A stretch of DNA of 64,000 nucleotides from NCBI RefSeq assembly GCF_014697615.1, contig NZ_JACJSD010000002.1, positions 124,001-188,000 of the forward strand, in the 5' to 3' direction. The translations under genes were made by a program, and so were the position numbers. This document shows, in pieces, positions 9,496 to 19,191 of this stretch. The notes below the pieces were generated by a model. The model was not told the origin of the DNA, ran no database searches, and was given only the letters and a program-made list of their open reading frames with translations. This DNA comes from Nostoc sp. FACHB-280 (GTDB lineage: Bacteria > Cyanobacteriota > Cyanobacteriia > Cyanobacteriales > Nostocaceae). Each line of letters starts with the position of its first letter. Positions within the stretch are counted from its first letter, which is position 1.

Positions 9496-10704
9496 CTATT
9501 TCTTTGGTGTTCCCATAAAAGACTTGTAATTAACATATTTCTCAACGAGCATAAGTAATTCGGAATCATCAAATGGTTTTGTAAGATAATCTGTTGCGCC
9601 CACCATCCTGGCTCTGACCCGATCAATAAAGCCATCTTTGCCGGTGAGCATAATAATCGGTACTAGGCGAAATGCCGTAGAATGACGCAGCATACTACAA
9701 ATCTCGTAACCATCGAGTTCTGGCATAGCGATGTCGCATAAAATTAAGTCGGGTCGTAGTTGAAAGACTAATCCCAGTGCTTCTAAGGGTTGATTGAGGG
9801 CGATCGCTTCATAACCATGCAACTTTAAAATTGACTCTACAGCCTCACAAATCGTTGTTGTATCATCAATGCAAACAATCCGCGCACGATGGTTTTCTGC
9901 TCCTAACTCTGGTGTGAAGGTCTGGGAATGATTTGTCGCTGCATCCACTAGTTGCAACCAACCTTGCTGCACATAGGGATATATCGCCTTCGCAATCGTC
10001 AATAAATCTCGATTCAGGTAACGCGCCAGTTGTCGCAGTGATGTTTTACCATCCGCCCAATGCTGTAATTTATTCACCGTTGCTTCTGGTAGGGAGGAAC
10101 GTAATTCCACTGTATCAACTAATACTGGTAATTGTTCTGGTGATTGAATTTGCGGATATAGGCGCTTCCATTCCTGGACTTGTTTGGTGATTTTAACTAC
10201 TAAAGGTGCAATTTCTAAACTGGTTAATTGTGGTGCGAGAGCTGCTCCTTGACGAAAAGTAAAACTACCTTGGTGTAAACTCAACAAATCAAACAGAGTT
10301 TCTTGCACGAGGCGCTGAATAATACTATGAGCTATCTTGGGGCTGATGATATTTCGCTCTAAAAGTGTCCACAAATATCCATACTCTGGAACATTTTGGG
10401 TAGCTAGTGAAGTATTTTGCTTTTGTTCTAATCCTGTCTCAACTCGGTAATGACGTAAATAATCGTCAATCCGCGATAAATTACTATCACCGGCTTGACA
10501 ATAAATAATTTGACCATTGAGAAAAAAGACAAACCATGATTGTTTTCGGTGATTTTTGCTATGGCGATGTCTGATGGTCTCATCCAGGCTGAGATGATCT
10601 TGCTTGTGAAAGCCAGCTTCCACTAAAAGTTGTCCAGTTCGCTGGCCTAACTCAATCAATTGCAAAATACTGCGAATATCAATTTCATTTAAATTTCCCT
10701 GCAT
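9496..10704 (-). CDS. hmpA: HmpA: PATAN-type response regulator
   Basis: A 402-residue protein. The N-terminal part (about 1-240) begins GNLNEIDIRSILQLIELGQRTGQLLVE in the translated order typical of PATAN (DUF4388) domains. The C-terminal part (about 270-395) is a receiver: CIDDTTT, acceptor Asp in LILCDIAMPELDG, Lys in TKPFD. The arrangement matches PatA/PixG/PilG, and HmpA at the head of the Nostoc hmp locus. AAGGAG lies upstream of ATG 10704. The start faces hmpF across a 404-base shared upstream region. Regulators of this type act on pilus polarity or directional control; the exact partner is not visible here. Confidence 0.9.
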   Translation of the reverse strand: MQGNLNEIDIRSILQLIELGQRTGQLLVEAGFHKQDHLSLDETIRHRHSKNHRKQSWFVFFLNGQIIYCQAGDSNLSRIDDYLRHYRVETGLEQKQNTSLATQNVPEYGYLWTLLERNIISPKIAHSIIQRLVQETLFDLLSLHQGSFTFRQGAALAPQLTSLEIAPLVVKITKQVQEWKRLYPQIQSPEQLPVLVDTVELRSSLPEATVNKLQHWADGKTSLRQLARYLNRDLLTIAKAIYPYVQQGWLQLVDAATNHSQTFTPELGAENHRARIVCIDDTTTICEAVESILKLHGYEAIALNQPLEALGLVFQLRPDLILCDIAMPELDGYEICSMLRHSTAFRLVPIIMLTGKDGFIDRVRARMVGATDYLTKPFDDSELLMLVEKYVNYKSFMGTPKK

Positions 10705-11108
10705 TTAGCTCAACGCAACTCCTTGTTATATTCTTGACTTAAGTTTGCCCAGCAATTTTCTCTAGACTTCTCATAAGTAAAGTAAATTATTACCTACTAG
10801 CATTCGCCATCTTATTTCTCCAACAACTAATGTCTATCAGGAGATACATTTAGCTATAAACCGTAAATTTTCGTAATACTACTGGATAAACTTAGTAATC
10901 ACACGGAAGTCATGATTACTATCACGAGTACAAAATATAAAGGCGCGACTCAATCGCTTTGATGAAATCTGACGACGTGAATTATCACGTCTATCAATAG
11001 TCTTGTCTATATTTTTTCCTACACCACGGTGAAATTCAGACAAACTTATATAAGTATCTCAAGTATATCTAAAAACACGGACATTAAGTACGCAAGAGGA
11101 CGAACGGT
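10705..11108. promoter_or_regulatory. Divergent control region between hmpA and hmpF
   Basis: No convincing coding frame is present in these 404 bases between two divergent starts, so promoters for both the hmpA-E operon and hmpF should lie here. I see A/T-rich stretches but no motif I would name with confidence. AGAGGA at 11095-11100 is the ribosome site of hmpF. In Nostoc punctiforme hmp transcription is hormogonium-specific and sigma-factor dependent, which is background knowledge rather than something read from this stretch. Confidence 0.55.
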
Positions 11109-12866
11109 GTGCTGTATTTAGCAGAAGTACAAAAGCAGAAGGGCGGCTTACTTAGTGGTGGTTCTAAAACCGAACTAAAACTGCTAGCTTGTCAGCGAAC
11201 CGACCAGAATTGGAGTACTGTGTCGGAAGAGGTGATTACGGCAGAAGAAGCCAGCAAATTAAACGATGGTGCATTAGTGCTAGTCGAACTGAATCCAAAT
11301 CGCCAAGTGCAAAGGATTCAAGAAGCGGGACGGCCATTGGTCAATATATTGCAAAATTTTTCGCGGCAGCTAGAAAAATTTAAACTCAAGGAAGATGAGA
11401 TTGATCAGTGGAAGCAGTCGCTAACATTTCAGGCGCAGGAAATGAATCGCCGCGAAATGGAAATGGAAGCACGCTTAGAACAGTTGCAACAACTGGAAGA
11501 TGACTGTCAACGTCTAGATGAGCAAAAACAGGAAGTTGATTCATCTCGTGAGGAAATTGAAAAGTTACAAGCGGAAATTGAGCGGAACCGCCAGGAATTA
11601 GAAGGTGCTTGGGAGCATCTACGCGGTGAACAGCGCCGCTTAGAAGAACGACAAGCCGAGTTCAAACAAGGTAATGTTTTAGATGAAGAACAAAGTCGGG
11701 TGATGAGTGATTTATTGAATCGCTTATCTAGCCGGGTTGCACCGACAGAAACAGTAAGAGAACATCTCCATTTAGCGTTTGAATTAATTGAACAGCAACA
11801 GGCCACTTTAAATCCACACTGGGAAAAGTTAGAGCAGCAAAAAACATTAGCTTCCCAACAGCAAGAAGAAGTTGAGCGTTTGGCTCAGACTGTAAGCGAT
11901 CGCCAAAACGAATGGCAACAAGCACATAATTCTTTAGAACAGCAAACTACTCAATTAAAAGTTAACTTAGCCACTATTACAAGTAAGCAAGAATACGCTC
12001 GGCTAGTCAAAGAGCAGTTGCAATCTCAAGAAGATTTATATCAAAAGGTGAATTCTCTAGCTGCTAGTTCTGGTGATATTCCTGGCGAGAAGGTTGATAT
12101 AGAAGCATTAGAAAAAATGCCGTTAGATGAACTACAAAAAATAGTTCAAGATTTAGCTAAAAAATTAGAAATCGACTCTAGCTTTGTGCATGAGCAGGAA
12201 CAAGAACTGCAATATAAACAAGCAGATATTGCTGAATTAGAAAATAAACTCACTCAAGCTTCTGACCAGGATCATATCAATTTAGAAATGGAACTGGCAG
12301 ATGAAAAAGACCATTATCAAATGCTGAATAAAACTTTAGAAGGTCAACGCCGGAGTTTATTGCAGCGTGATAAAGTGCTGAAGCAACATCAAAATGTATT
12401 ACTCCGCCGCCAAGGACAACCTGTCCCCAATGTCGAAGAAGAAAAAACAGTTGATTTTGCGCCAATTTTGCTACAAATTGATAGCCAGCGACAACAACAA
12501 TCTCAGGAACTACAAAAACTAGAACAAGAAATTGAGCAGATGCGGTCTGCTATTGAGCTTGACCAAGGGATGATTGATAATCAAAATCATGACTTGTCCC
12601 AAAAACAACAAGAAATCAAAAATCTCGAAGCTAATTTACAGTCTTTGCGAACAGCAGTGGCTGAATCCTGGGCGCGAGTGAATTTATATCAAGAAGCCTT
12701 AAGACCAATTCAAGATTCTTTGGATGGTTTGCGCCAAAAACTGCAAGGAATTAATGATTCATTGGCGCAAGTCCAAGAAGTGAGTGATTATCAACTACAA
12801 ACCATTAGTGAAATGCGTCAGACTCTGCAAAATATGACATCTCAGCCGGAATTAATAGCGTCTTGA
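11109..12866 (+). CDS. hmpF: HmpF: coiled-coil pilus motility protein
   Basis: A 585-residue protein with a GTG start at 11109 preceded by AGAGGA. A short globular N-terminus (about 1-80, MLYLAEVQKQKGGLL then a strand-rich segment) is followed by nearly continuous heptad-like coiled coil rich in Glu, Gln, Leu and Lys (about 85-575). No membrane segment is visible. It is divergent from hmpA, exactly where hmpF lies in Nostoc punctiforme. There HmpF localises dynamically to cell poles and activates type IV pili under the control of the Hmp chemotaxis system. Assignment rests on position, the N-terminal sequence and the architecture. It could be confused with other long coiled coils if the context were absent. 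Confidence 0.88.
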   Translation: MLYLAEVQKQKGGLLSGGSKTELKLLACQRTDQNWSTVSEEVITAEEASKLNDGALVLVELNPNRQVQRIQEAGRPLVNILQNFSRQLEKFKLKEDEIDQWKQSLTFQAQEMNRREMEMEARLEQLQQLEDDCQRLDEQKQEVDSSREEIEKLQAEIERNRQELEGAWEHLRGEQRRLEERQAEFKQGNVLDEEQSRVMSDLLNRLSSRVAPTETVREHLHLAFELIEQQQATLNPHWEKLEQQKTLASQQQEEVERLAQTVSDRQNEWQQAHNSLEQQTTQLKVNLATITSKQEYARLVKEQLQSQEDLYQKVNSLAASSGDIPGEKVDIEALEKMPLDELQKIVQDLAKKLEIDSSFVHEQEQELQYKQADIAELENKLTQASDQDHINLEMELADEKDHYQMLNKTLEGQRRSLLQRDKVLKQHQNVLLRRQGQPVPNVEEEKTVDFAPILLQIDSQRQQQSQELQKLEQEIEQMRSAIELDQGMIDNQNHDLSQKQQEIKNLEANLQSLRTAVAESWARVNLYQEALRPIQDSLDGLRQKLQGINDSLAQVQEVSDYQLQTISEMRQTLQNMTSQPELIAS

Positions 12867-12907
12867 GCAGTCTGAAGTGTGAAGTATGAAAAATATTTTG
12901 GACTTTA

Positions 12908-13885
12908 TTAAGTCTCTTTGATGATAATCCAATCGCCTTGGACTTGCGCGATCGCACCACCAGGAAAGGGATCGGTTTGGGAACGGTTGGGGGCGATAAT
13001 TAAAGCTGTTAATTTCTCAATATGCTCAAAATTAGGTGCGTCAGGTAAAATTTCTAATAATACTTGTCGCATCACCCGCCTTTTTAAAGCTATTGGTGCT
13101 GGTTTTAATATTTGACGATTTAATTTAAAAACATTCCCATTTTCCATAGTTGCTGCTTCCCGCAACTGCTGGGCTGCTTGTTCTAAATATTCAACATCCG
13201 CTTGCAAAAGTTCTGCTGTTTGGGCTAAAGCTGATTCTACTTTAGGATTAAAGTTGGTTTGTAAATAGGGAATTAATTCTTGGCGGATACGGTTGCGTGA
13301 ATACTTGATATCTTGATTGGTAGAATCTTCCCAAATAGGTAATTGAAAATCTTGACAAAATTGCCCTGTTTGTTGACGAGTAATTTCCAATAGTGGACGG
13401 ATTAAAATAACTTTTTCCGATAACGGACGTTGCCAATTTAAAGCTTGTAAACCATCAGCGCCAGTACCACGCATTAAATTGTACAGCAGAGTTTCGGCGC
13501 GATCGCTGGCTGTGTGTCCAGTAACTATATATTGATAATTATATTTTTGGGCGATCGCATTTAAAATTTGATACCGCCAATCACGCGCCGAAGCTTCGCT
13601 ATTTACATGTTCTTTGGCAGTTTCTAAATAAAAATCTACGCCCCAATTTTTAGCCAAATTTTCTACATGATTCGCATTCGCTTGTGAATCCTCACGCCAG
13701 CGATGATCGCAATGAGCAATACTGAGATACCATCCCCATTTGGATTTTAAATCTAAGAGTAATTTAATTAAACATAGAGAATCTTGTCCACCAGAAACCG
13801 CTACTAATAGCCGTTCCTGATGTTTAAATAAATGACGCGATTTGATAGTGCGATGAATTTTGGCGTGTAAGGGAGTCCATACCAT
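12908..13885 (-). CDS. tilS: tRNA(Ile)-lysidine synthase TilS
   Basis: A 325-residue N-type ATP pyrophosphatase that converts C34 of the CAU-anticodon tRNA-Ile to lysidine, changing both its charging and its codon reading. The PP-loop SGGQDS (near residue 30), HCDHRWREDS, TGHTASDRAETLLYNLMRG and the RNRIRQELIPYL region are all visible and in the usual order. It is the short cyanobacterial form without the extra C-terminal domains of E. coli TilS. It ends 42 bases from the convergent hmpF stop and is probably transcribed alone. Expected to be essential. Confidence 0.95.
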   Translation of the reverse strand: MVWTPLHAKIHRTIKSRHLFKHQERLLVAVSGGQDSLCLIKLLLDLKSKWGWYLSIAHCDHRWREDSQANANHVENLAKNWGVDFYLETAKEHVNSEASARDWRYQILNAIAQKYNYQYIVTGHTASDRAETLLYNLMRGTGADGLQALNWQRPLSEKVILIRPLLEITRQQTGQFCQDFQLPIWEDSTNQDIKYSRNRIRQELIPYLQTNFNPKVESALAQTAELLQADVEYLEQAAQQLREAATMENGNVFKLNRQILKPAPIALKRRVMRQVLLEILPDAPNFEHIEKLTALIIAPNRSQTDPFPGGAIAQVQGDWIIIKET

Positions 13886-13896
13886 TTTGAATTATT

Positions 13897-13959
13897 AACC
13901 ACAGATAGATGCAGATAATCGATAATTTTATCAGCGTGCATCCTCGTACATCTGCGGTT
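13897..13959. repeat. Dispersed hairpin repeat (AACCRCAGAT...ATCTGCGGTT family)
   Basis: AACCACAGAT at the left pairs with ATCTGCGGTT at the right (one mismatch), around a degenerate middle that includes a GCAGATAA segment. Related copies occur at 39774-39804 and 50253-50314. It lies upstream of tilS and could form a hairpin. A short interspersed palindrome; no gene in it. Confidence 0.65.
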
Positions 13960-14034
13960 TCAAAAATAGAATCTATTCACAAAATATTAAACATAATTTC
14001 ACCCCTCTCTACTGATCAAGAGGGGCTAAGACTA

Positions 14035-15090
14035 TTAAAAAAACCAACCGTAAGAATGTAAACCTTTGCCTAAAAGATTCACACCCAGATAACAAATCCA
14101 AACAACAACAAAGCCACTGGCTGCTAAAATTGCAGGGCGACGACCTTGCCAACCACGGGTAATTCTGGCGTGGAGGTAAGCTGCAAAAACTAACCAAGTA
14201 ATTAATGCCCAAGTTTCTTTCGGGTCCCAACTCCAGTAAGAACCCCAAGCTTCATTCGCCCAAACTCCGCCAGCGATAATCCCAATTGTCAGCAGGGGAA
14301 AGCCTAAGCCAATGATGCGATAGCTAATATTATCTAGGGTATCGGCAAGGCTAAGACGTTGGGGTGAAAGAACTGCGGCGGTTGCTGTAGCTTCTGATGG
14401 TGCAGTTGTGACCAAGTTTAAAACTGCGGTGTTGCCGTTGTTACTATTAGTTTCAAACCGACGAGCAGAACCATTATTTTCGCCAACAGGTGTTGCTGCT
14501 TGAGTCACAAGTTCACCTGCTTTGTGTATGCGATAACCATTACTGCGGTAGCCACCAGTACCAACTGAACTACCTTGTAGTTCGATTTTTTGACCGCGTG
14601 TTACAACCAGAAAAGCGATCGCTAATATCGAACCTACCATTAATGCAGAGTAGCTCAACATCATCACGCTAACGTGCATCATCAGCCAGTTAGATTTTAA
14701 TGCAGGCACTAATGGTTCTGCTGCTTGCATTGTGGATGGTAGAGTCAAGGCGGCAAAAGCAGTGATCCCCATTGCCACAGGTGTAGTAAAAACTCCCACT
14801 AAGCGGCTACGGGTACCATTTTCCGCAATTAAATGAACGGCTGTAATTCCCCAAGTTAAAAAAAACAGTGATTCATACAAGTTACTCAGGGGAAAATAAC
14901 CTGCTTCTATCCATCTTGCGCCTAAAAGGGTGGCGATACACAAATTAGCGATCGCCATTCCAGCTGTTCCTAAAGCACCCAGTGCTGGTAGCTTTGGAAA
15001 AGCTGCACCTCCCCAGTAAACCAACATGGTGAGGAATAACACAGCAAATGAGGCATTATCTAGCCAGTTCTGGAGTCCAACCAGATTCAT
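14035..15090 (-). CDS. ccsA: CcsA (CcsB in some naming): cytochrome c heme-ligation protein
   Basis: A 351-residue polytopic membrane protein of system II cytochrome c maturation. It delivers and helps attach heme to apocytochromes on the lumenal or periplasmic side, with its partner Ccs1. The WWD signature is present near residue 280 ([14 protein letters not shown]), with conserved His residues in flanking helices ([32 protein letters not shown]). About seven or eight membrane helices are expected. A hydrophilic, low-conservation loop sits at about 170-240. Length agrees with cyanobacterial homologues. It is flanked by gaps of 149 and 277 bases and looks monocistronic. Confidence 0.93.
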   Translation of the reverse strand: MNLVGLQNWLDNASFAVLFLTMLVYWGGAAFPKLPALGALGTAGMAIANLCIATLLGARWIEAGYFPLSNLYESLFFLTWGITAVHLIAENGTRSRLVGVFTTPVAMGITAFAALTLPSTMQAAEPLVPALKSNWLMMHVSVMMLSYSALMVGSILAIAFLVVTRGQKIELQGSSVGTGGYRSNGYRIHKAGELVTQAATPVGENNGSARRFETNSNNGNTAVLNLVTTAPSEATATAAVLSPQRLSLADTLDNISYRIIGLGFPLLTIGIIAGGVWANEAWGSYWSWDPKETWALITWLVFAAYLHARITRGWQGRRPAILAASGFVVVWICYLGVNLLGKGLHSYGWFF

Positions 15091-15367
15091 ACAGTATTCT
15101 CCACCGTTATTGCTTAAAGTTGCGATTCTAACTATTTTGATCCTAACTTGAGTTTAATTAGAGACTCAGCGTAGATAGAATAAATTAATGTCGTAATTAT
15201 TAATTCAGCTGGCACAATCAAGATTACGAAGTGCTGAGTCACCAAAGTTTGCCCGAAAGGAAACTCTTGTCGCTACTTATCGCTGAGTTGAAAGTACTTA
15301 GTATGAAACCAGTTTGCTCAGAGCTTTGAGCAACATAGTCTCAAAGTTCTCTAAGGATGCTGAAAGT

Positions 15368-17119
15368 TCAAGGTTTTGAACTACTAATATTGGGATGATT
15401 GGCAGAATTAGGGGCAGTAGCGGCATCGGTTGATTTTTTCAAAGAGACAAAAATATCGTAGCGAGTACTGCGGCTGTCACTCACTGAGGTTGTTGCGCCA
15501 ATGGAACGAGTCGCTTCTAAAAAAGTTTTTTGTTTGGGAAATAGGGTATTGAGGGTAAAGTTATTTACCATTCGTTCGACATCTATAAAAAATGCACTAT
15601 TCGTTGGATTCAATTCTGTCGGCACAGAGTTTTTATATGCAAGATTGCTGGCTAATGTGCTGCTGGGTTTAGGCACAATTTTATCGGTAACAGGAGCGCC
15701 TAAGACTATGAAAGCAGTATCTTGATCTAACCAACCGTGGCTGGCTGTTAAAGTGCCGAAAGGGCCAATCCAGTTAACAACGGGTTGACCTGCAACTGTC
15801 CCTGGTTGAATTTGGAATTGATATTGAGTTTTAATTACGTCATCTAGCTTTTGGAGAGATGCTTCCGCTAATTTGCGATCGCTGGCTTTGATCATAAATA
15901 CCAATCCAGCTCTAAAATCTGCTGGTGTGCCATTTTTCGGTACGTTTGGAATCAGCGAGATAGCAAACTCACCTTTCATCCAACTGAGTAAATCTCGTTC
16001 CAAATCGAGGTTCGTCAGCGATTTCACCCCACTACGCAATTGTTCGGGAGATACGGGTGAAAGCGGATTTCCTTGAGATGTGAGGATGTAGTCACCCCAC
16101 AGCCGTTGTAAATTACTACCAGATAACATCATCAAGGTTTCTGCTGGCATTCGCTGTTGCATATTACCTGCTGAGTTATCAACTGAAAGTAGACGCTGGC
16201 TTTGCGGATTCAACCAAGAAACACCCTTTAAGCGTATACCGTCTGATTCTAGACTAATAGCCCCCGCTAAACCTTGATTATTTTGCAGTTGTGCCAAAAC
16301 TTGGGCTGGTAAACGTCGATTTGGCGCAGTAGTAGCAATCTTGGCCGCATTGGGAACATTGACATAAAACTGGGCAAAAGAATTAGACTCCGAAATTTTG
16401 GGAAAATTCTCAGCGAAACTGGCAACTGTTGCTAAGGATGTTTTATTTTTATAGGCATCAATCGCCCGTTCTGCGGCTTTAGGATTATCAGTAATAACTA
16501 GGAATCGTTGGTCTAATAATGTAGCTGAAATATTTGTGCCAAATTGCCCTTCGCTTTGTTTGATAGGCACTCCCTCATAGGTGCGGTCAATCCATTTCCC
16601 GGTTTTTAATGCTTTGGGTTGTGCCAAAATTTTTTGTGCTAACTCTGAGTTTTTGACTGGTAAAACCATCACTATTGACTGCTGAGTTTCAGCCGCAACG
16701 CTATCGGTGGCTACAGGCTTAGGAGCAGGCTGATTTGTTCCGGGCGCTAAAATTGCGAAGGTAACTTCTTTGTCTACCCAAGGTTGAATATCTTGCTCAA
16801 AATTAAAACCATTATTAGTCAGAAAGCGATCGCGTAACTGGATTAAAGTCTTATTTAGTTCTGCTTGCGACTCTTTTGTGCCGAACTCCTGTAATTTCTG
16901 CCATTGTTTGGGATCTGTAGTCAGAGAAGCAGCAAACAGAGCATCGTTCGGAATAATATTTGCACCAACTAATAAATTTCCAGAATATAAATGCCCCTGG
17001 CTGAACAACCGATAGGCTACCCCACCACCAATAATTAATAAACCAGTAGCAGAGAGCGTCAATGCCAGAGACGGTTTCTGTTTTTTCTTCATGGGAACAG
17101 ACACAATAGGCAGCGCCAT
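15368..17119 (-). CDS. DUF3352 family membrane-anchored protein
   Basis: A protein of about 583 residues with a cytoplasmic basic start (MKKKQKP) and a single membrane helix (about 18-38, LSATGLLIIGGGVAYRLF). A large soluble part begins with a segment on which the family is based (NDALFAASLTTDPKQWQKLQEFGT). The frame opens with TTG at 17128; ATG 17119 is taken here. The product recalls cyanobacterial DUF3352 proteins of unknown function, anchored and facing the periplasm or lumen. The tail is Ala/Ser/Asn-rich. It stands alone between ccsA and a 745-base non-coding stretch. No catalytic motif is recognised. Confidence 0.78.
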   Translation of the reverse strand: MALPIVSVPMKKKQKPSLALTLSATGLLIIGGGVAYRLFSQGHLYSGNLLVGANIIPNDALFAASLTTDPKQWQKLQEFGTKESQAELNKTLIQLRDRFLTNNGFNFEQDIQPWVDKEVTFAILAPGTNQPAPKPVATDSVAAETQQSIVMVLPVKNSELAQKILAQPKALKTGKWIDRTYEGVPIKQSEGQFGTNISATLLDQRFLVITDNPKAAERAIDAYKNKTSLATVASFAENFPKISESNSFAQFYVNVPNAAKIATTAPNRRLPAQVLAQLQNNQGLAGAISLESDGIRLKGVSWLNPQSQRLLSVDNSAGNMQQRMPAETLMMLSGSNLQRLWGDYILTSQGNPLSPVSPEQLRSGVKSLTNLDLERDLLSWMKGEFAISLIPNVPKNGTPADFRAGLVFMIKASDRKLAEASLQKLDDVIKTQYQFQIQPGTVAGQPVVNWIGPFGTLTASHGWLDQDTAFIVLGAPVTDKIVPKPSSTLASNLAYKNSVPTELNPTNSAFFIDVERMVNNFTLNTLFPKQKTFLEATRSIGATTSVSDSRSTRYDIFVSLKKSTDAATAPNSANHPNISSSKP

Positions 17120-17128
17120 TGAAACCAA

Positions 17129-17864
17129 TACCTCATACTTGCGAACTTTTTACTTGCTTGACCAAGTAAAATTAAGCTTTTTTCTTGCTTTTGGGCAGTT
17201 TTTCAACAATTTTCTCTACCTCAACTTTTGCTGATCCTTCGGTAATCAACCTTAGCTATTTTTTCTTTAAAAGTAGTGATTTTGTTGTTAGTTAATCTTT
17301 TTAACATGCTTTGCCTTATTTCGCAGGCAACTTTTCTCTAAAAGTTTTCTTAGTCACTTAAGCTTAATTAGATAACTCTGTAATAATTTACGCATTCCTA
17401 CTACGAATCAATAATTTCAAAGTTGGACGTAGCCAAGTAAAAATCTTGTGTCCATATATTCTGAAACACTGACATTTACTCTTCACAGACAAACTTTCTG
17501 CATAAGTTTTTCACTTTATTCTCAGCATTATGAGGATATAACTAACTCCAAAAAGCTGCAAGTCGCCAGAAATTGGTAATTTTTACTACTTATACATCTG
17601 AGTTATTCTATATTTAACGCTCAAAAATATAGCCATAACGCGCTAATTTTTGAAATTATAATTACTGATGACTATTTTTACCAAAATTAGCAAAACTCAA
17701 TTTTTGGCAATTTAGGGATATTTTGACGGTTAATATTAGCTAGATAGCTGTAATTGCATCAGCAAGCTAGATATTATTTTTAGATAAATTTAATTTTTAT
17801 TAGGTCAGGTAAATTTTATTACCTAATCATACTTGTAGTTTACTGTAGCGATCGCCATCACATT
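17129..17864. other. Non-coding A/T-rich stretch
   Basis: About 736 bases with stops in all frames and long A/T runs between the DUF3352 gene and chorismate lyase. It should hold the promoter of the DUF3352 gene (right-to-left). I see no hairpin, tRNA or repeat of note other than a HIP1-like GCGATCGC near 17848. Confidence 0.5.
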
Positions 17865-18494
17865 CTACACTTTGCCATTTCCTGCACTCAACTGCATCGG
17901 CCCCAAATACTTGGTTAAATACGGCGAAAACACCTCATAAATTAAAGTTAACGGTTGTCCATGATGCCAAAACAAGTAATGACGACCCCAAAACGGCCCA
18001 GGCACATCAAAACCAGACTCTAAGGCCGCCGAGTTTCCATAATAAATACCGCGCACATCTCGATACAACTCTGTACGGAGACGCGCCAAACTCGCCCAAA
18101 TTGGCAATGAACGATTTTGTAAATATTCATCTACATGACTGGCTTCCCACCAAGATGTTGCATAAGCTAATCTCTGCCCCGACCTAGTACGTAGCCACAC
18201 CTGGCGACGCAGTCTAGGCCCTGGCACAGCTTGAATTAACTCAGGCGCATCATCTAAATCTGTGCCAATCAATGACATATCAATCACATCTACTTCTGTT
18301 GGCTCACCTGTCAGCAATTCTAAATGCCGAGTCGGAGAACCATCGCCCAACAACAGCAGTTGCCAAGCGGGAGCCAACTGTGTGTGCGGCAAACTCTTTT
18401 GGATAACTTCTTCGTCTCCTTGCCAAACCGGAGTTAGACGGTGCCAAGCTGTTGGCAGCGCGGGATTGTTCGTCAGAGAAAAAATAGCAGTCAA
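17865..18494 (-). CDS. Chorismate lyase (chorismate-pyruvate lyase, DUF98 type)
   Basis: A 209-residue soluble protein resembling the cyanobacterial chorismate lyases, which split chorismate into 4-hydroxybenzoate and pyruvate, the head-group step of plastoquinone synthesis. Supporting segments are LLGDGSPTRHLELLTGEP near the N-terminus, RRQVWLRTRSGQRLAYATSWW in the middle and FGRH-like GPFWGRHYLFWHHGQPLTLIYEVFSP near the end. Length fits the family. It stands alone next to tRNA-Leu on the same strand. Together with the menF gene in this window it marks two separate chorismate-consuming quinone branches. The family call is good; activity is inferred. Confidence 0.8.
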   Translation of the reverse strand: MTAIFSLTNNPALPTAWHRLTPVWQGDEEVIQKSLPHTQLAPAWQLLLLGDGSPTRHLELLTGEPTEVDVIDMSLIGTDLDDAPELIQAVPGPRLRRQVWLRTRSGQRLAYATSWWEASHVDEYLQNRSLPIWASLARLRTELYRDVRGIYYGNSAALESGFDVPGPFWGRHYLFWHHGQPLTLIYEVFSPYLTKYLGPMQLSAGNGKV

Positions 18495-18677
18495 TTTTAT
18501 TTACAAAAGTTCATCTATCTCTATAAAAGCACAAAAAAAGTCAATAGTTCAAAGCTGATAATCAGTAGTTAGGCATTGCTTCACTATTGACCATTCACTT
18601 GTAACCATTGACCAAGCCCTTGCGGGGCGGAAACAGGAAGGTTGTCGAAGTCTTCTCTGTTTCCTTTTCATCAAAAA

Positions 18678-18758
18678 TGCGGATGGCGAGACTCGAACTC
18701 GCAAGGCAAAGCCACACGCACCTCAAGCGTGCGCGTATACCAATTCCGCCACATCCGC
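18678..18758 (-). tRNA. tRNA-Leu (GAG)
   Basis: The minus strand folds as a tRNA. The acceptor stem is GCGGATG with CATCCGC, followed by discriminator A. The anticodon stem CACGC/GCGTG encloses loop TTGAGGT, giving anticodon GAG. There is a short class II variable arm and a T-loop in GAGTTCGAGTCTC. The D region GGCGGAATTGGTA is typical of tRNA-Leu. CCA is not encoded. It reads CUU/CUC leucine codons. Confidence 0.95.
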
Positions 18759-18929
18759 GAGAGTTCACTGAAGAACTAATATAGCACAACAAAGTGATTA
18801 TAGTAAGGTAATATCTAATTTTGCAAAATTTACCAAAAATTTAAGTGAACATGTTCACAACTTTCCCGAAGGTGGATATCAGACTAACAGAAATGTAATA
18901 GCGCCACAAGTGATATTAAAAGGGGTATA

Positions 18930-19119
18930 GCTACTTTAAGATGTTCCGCACTCACCACAGCCTCGTTCGGGAAACTGGCACAGACAAGCAGATGTGAAGC
19001 TGTTAATCTGGTTAAGACCCGTAGAGACTCCCTGGCAGTCCTGACCTTTGTGAAACTGCGAAGGGCGTATATATACTGCTCAGGATGCTGCTGAAAAAAC
19101 TCTTATTGTCATTTGTAGC
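18930..19119 (+). ncRNA. Probable 6S RNA
   Basis: A GC-richer block of about 190 bases in an otherwise A/T-rich gap. It carries GATGTTCCGCA near its start and AAACTGCGA about 112 bases later. Escherichia coli 6S RNA has GATGTTCGCA and AAACTGCGA at similar spacing. Pairings support a rod: GCTAC with GTAGC and AGATG with CATTT close the ends, CGCA pairs with TGCG, CACAG with TTGTG, GGGA with TCCC, and CAGAT with ATCTG at the tip. An unpaired central region of roughly 8 and 14 bases remains, as expected for the RNA polymerase-binding bubble. TATAGC just upstream could be the -10 box. The orientation and ends are my estimate. It could instead be another structured RNA or a leader of accC. Confidence 0.6.
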
Positions 19120-19191
19120 CAAGTCAAAGCTTTGTTGCAAATCAGATAAGAGAAAATGTCAATCTACTGGTACTAATATCGAAACTCGAAA

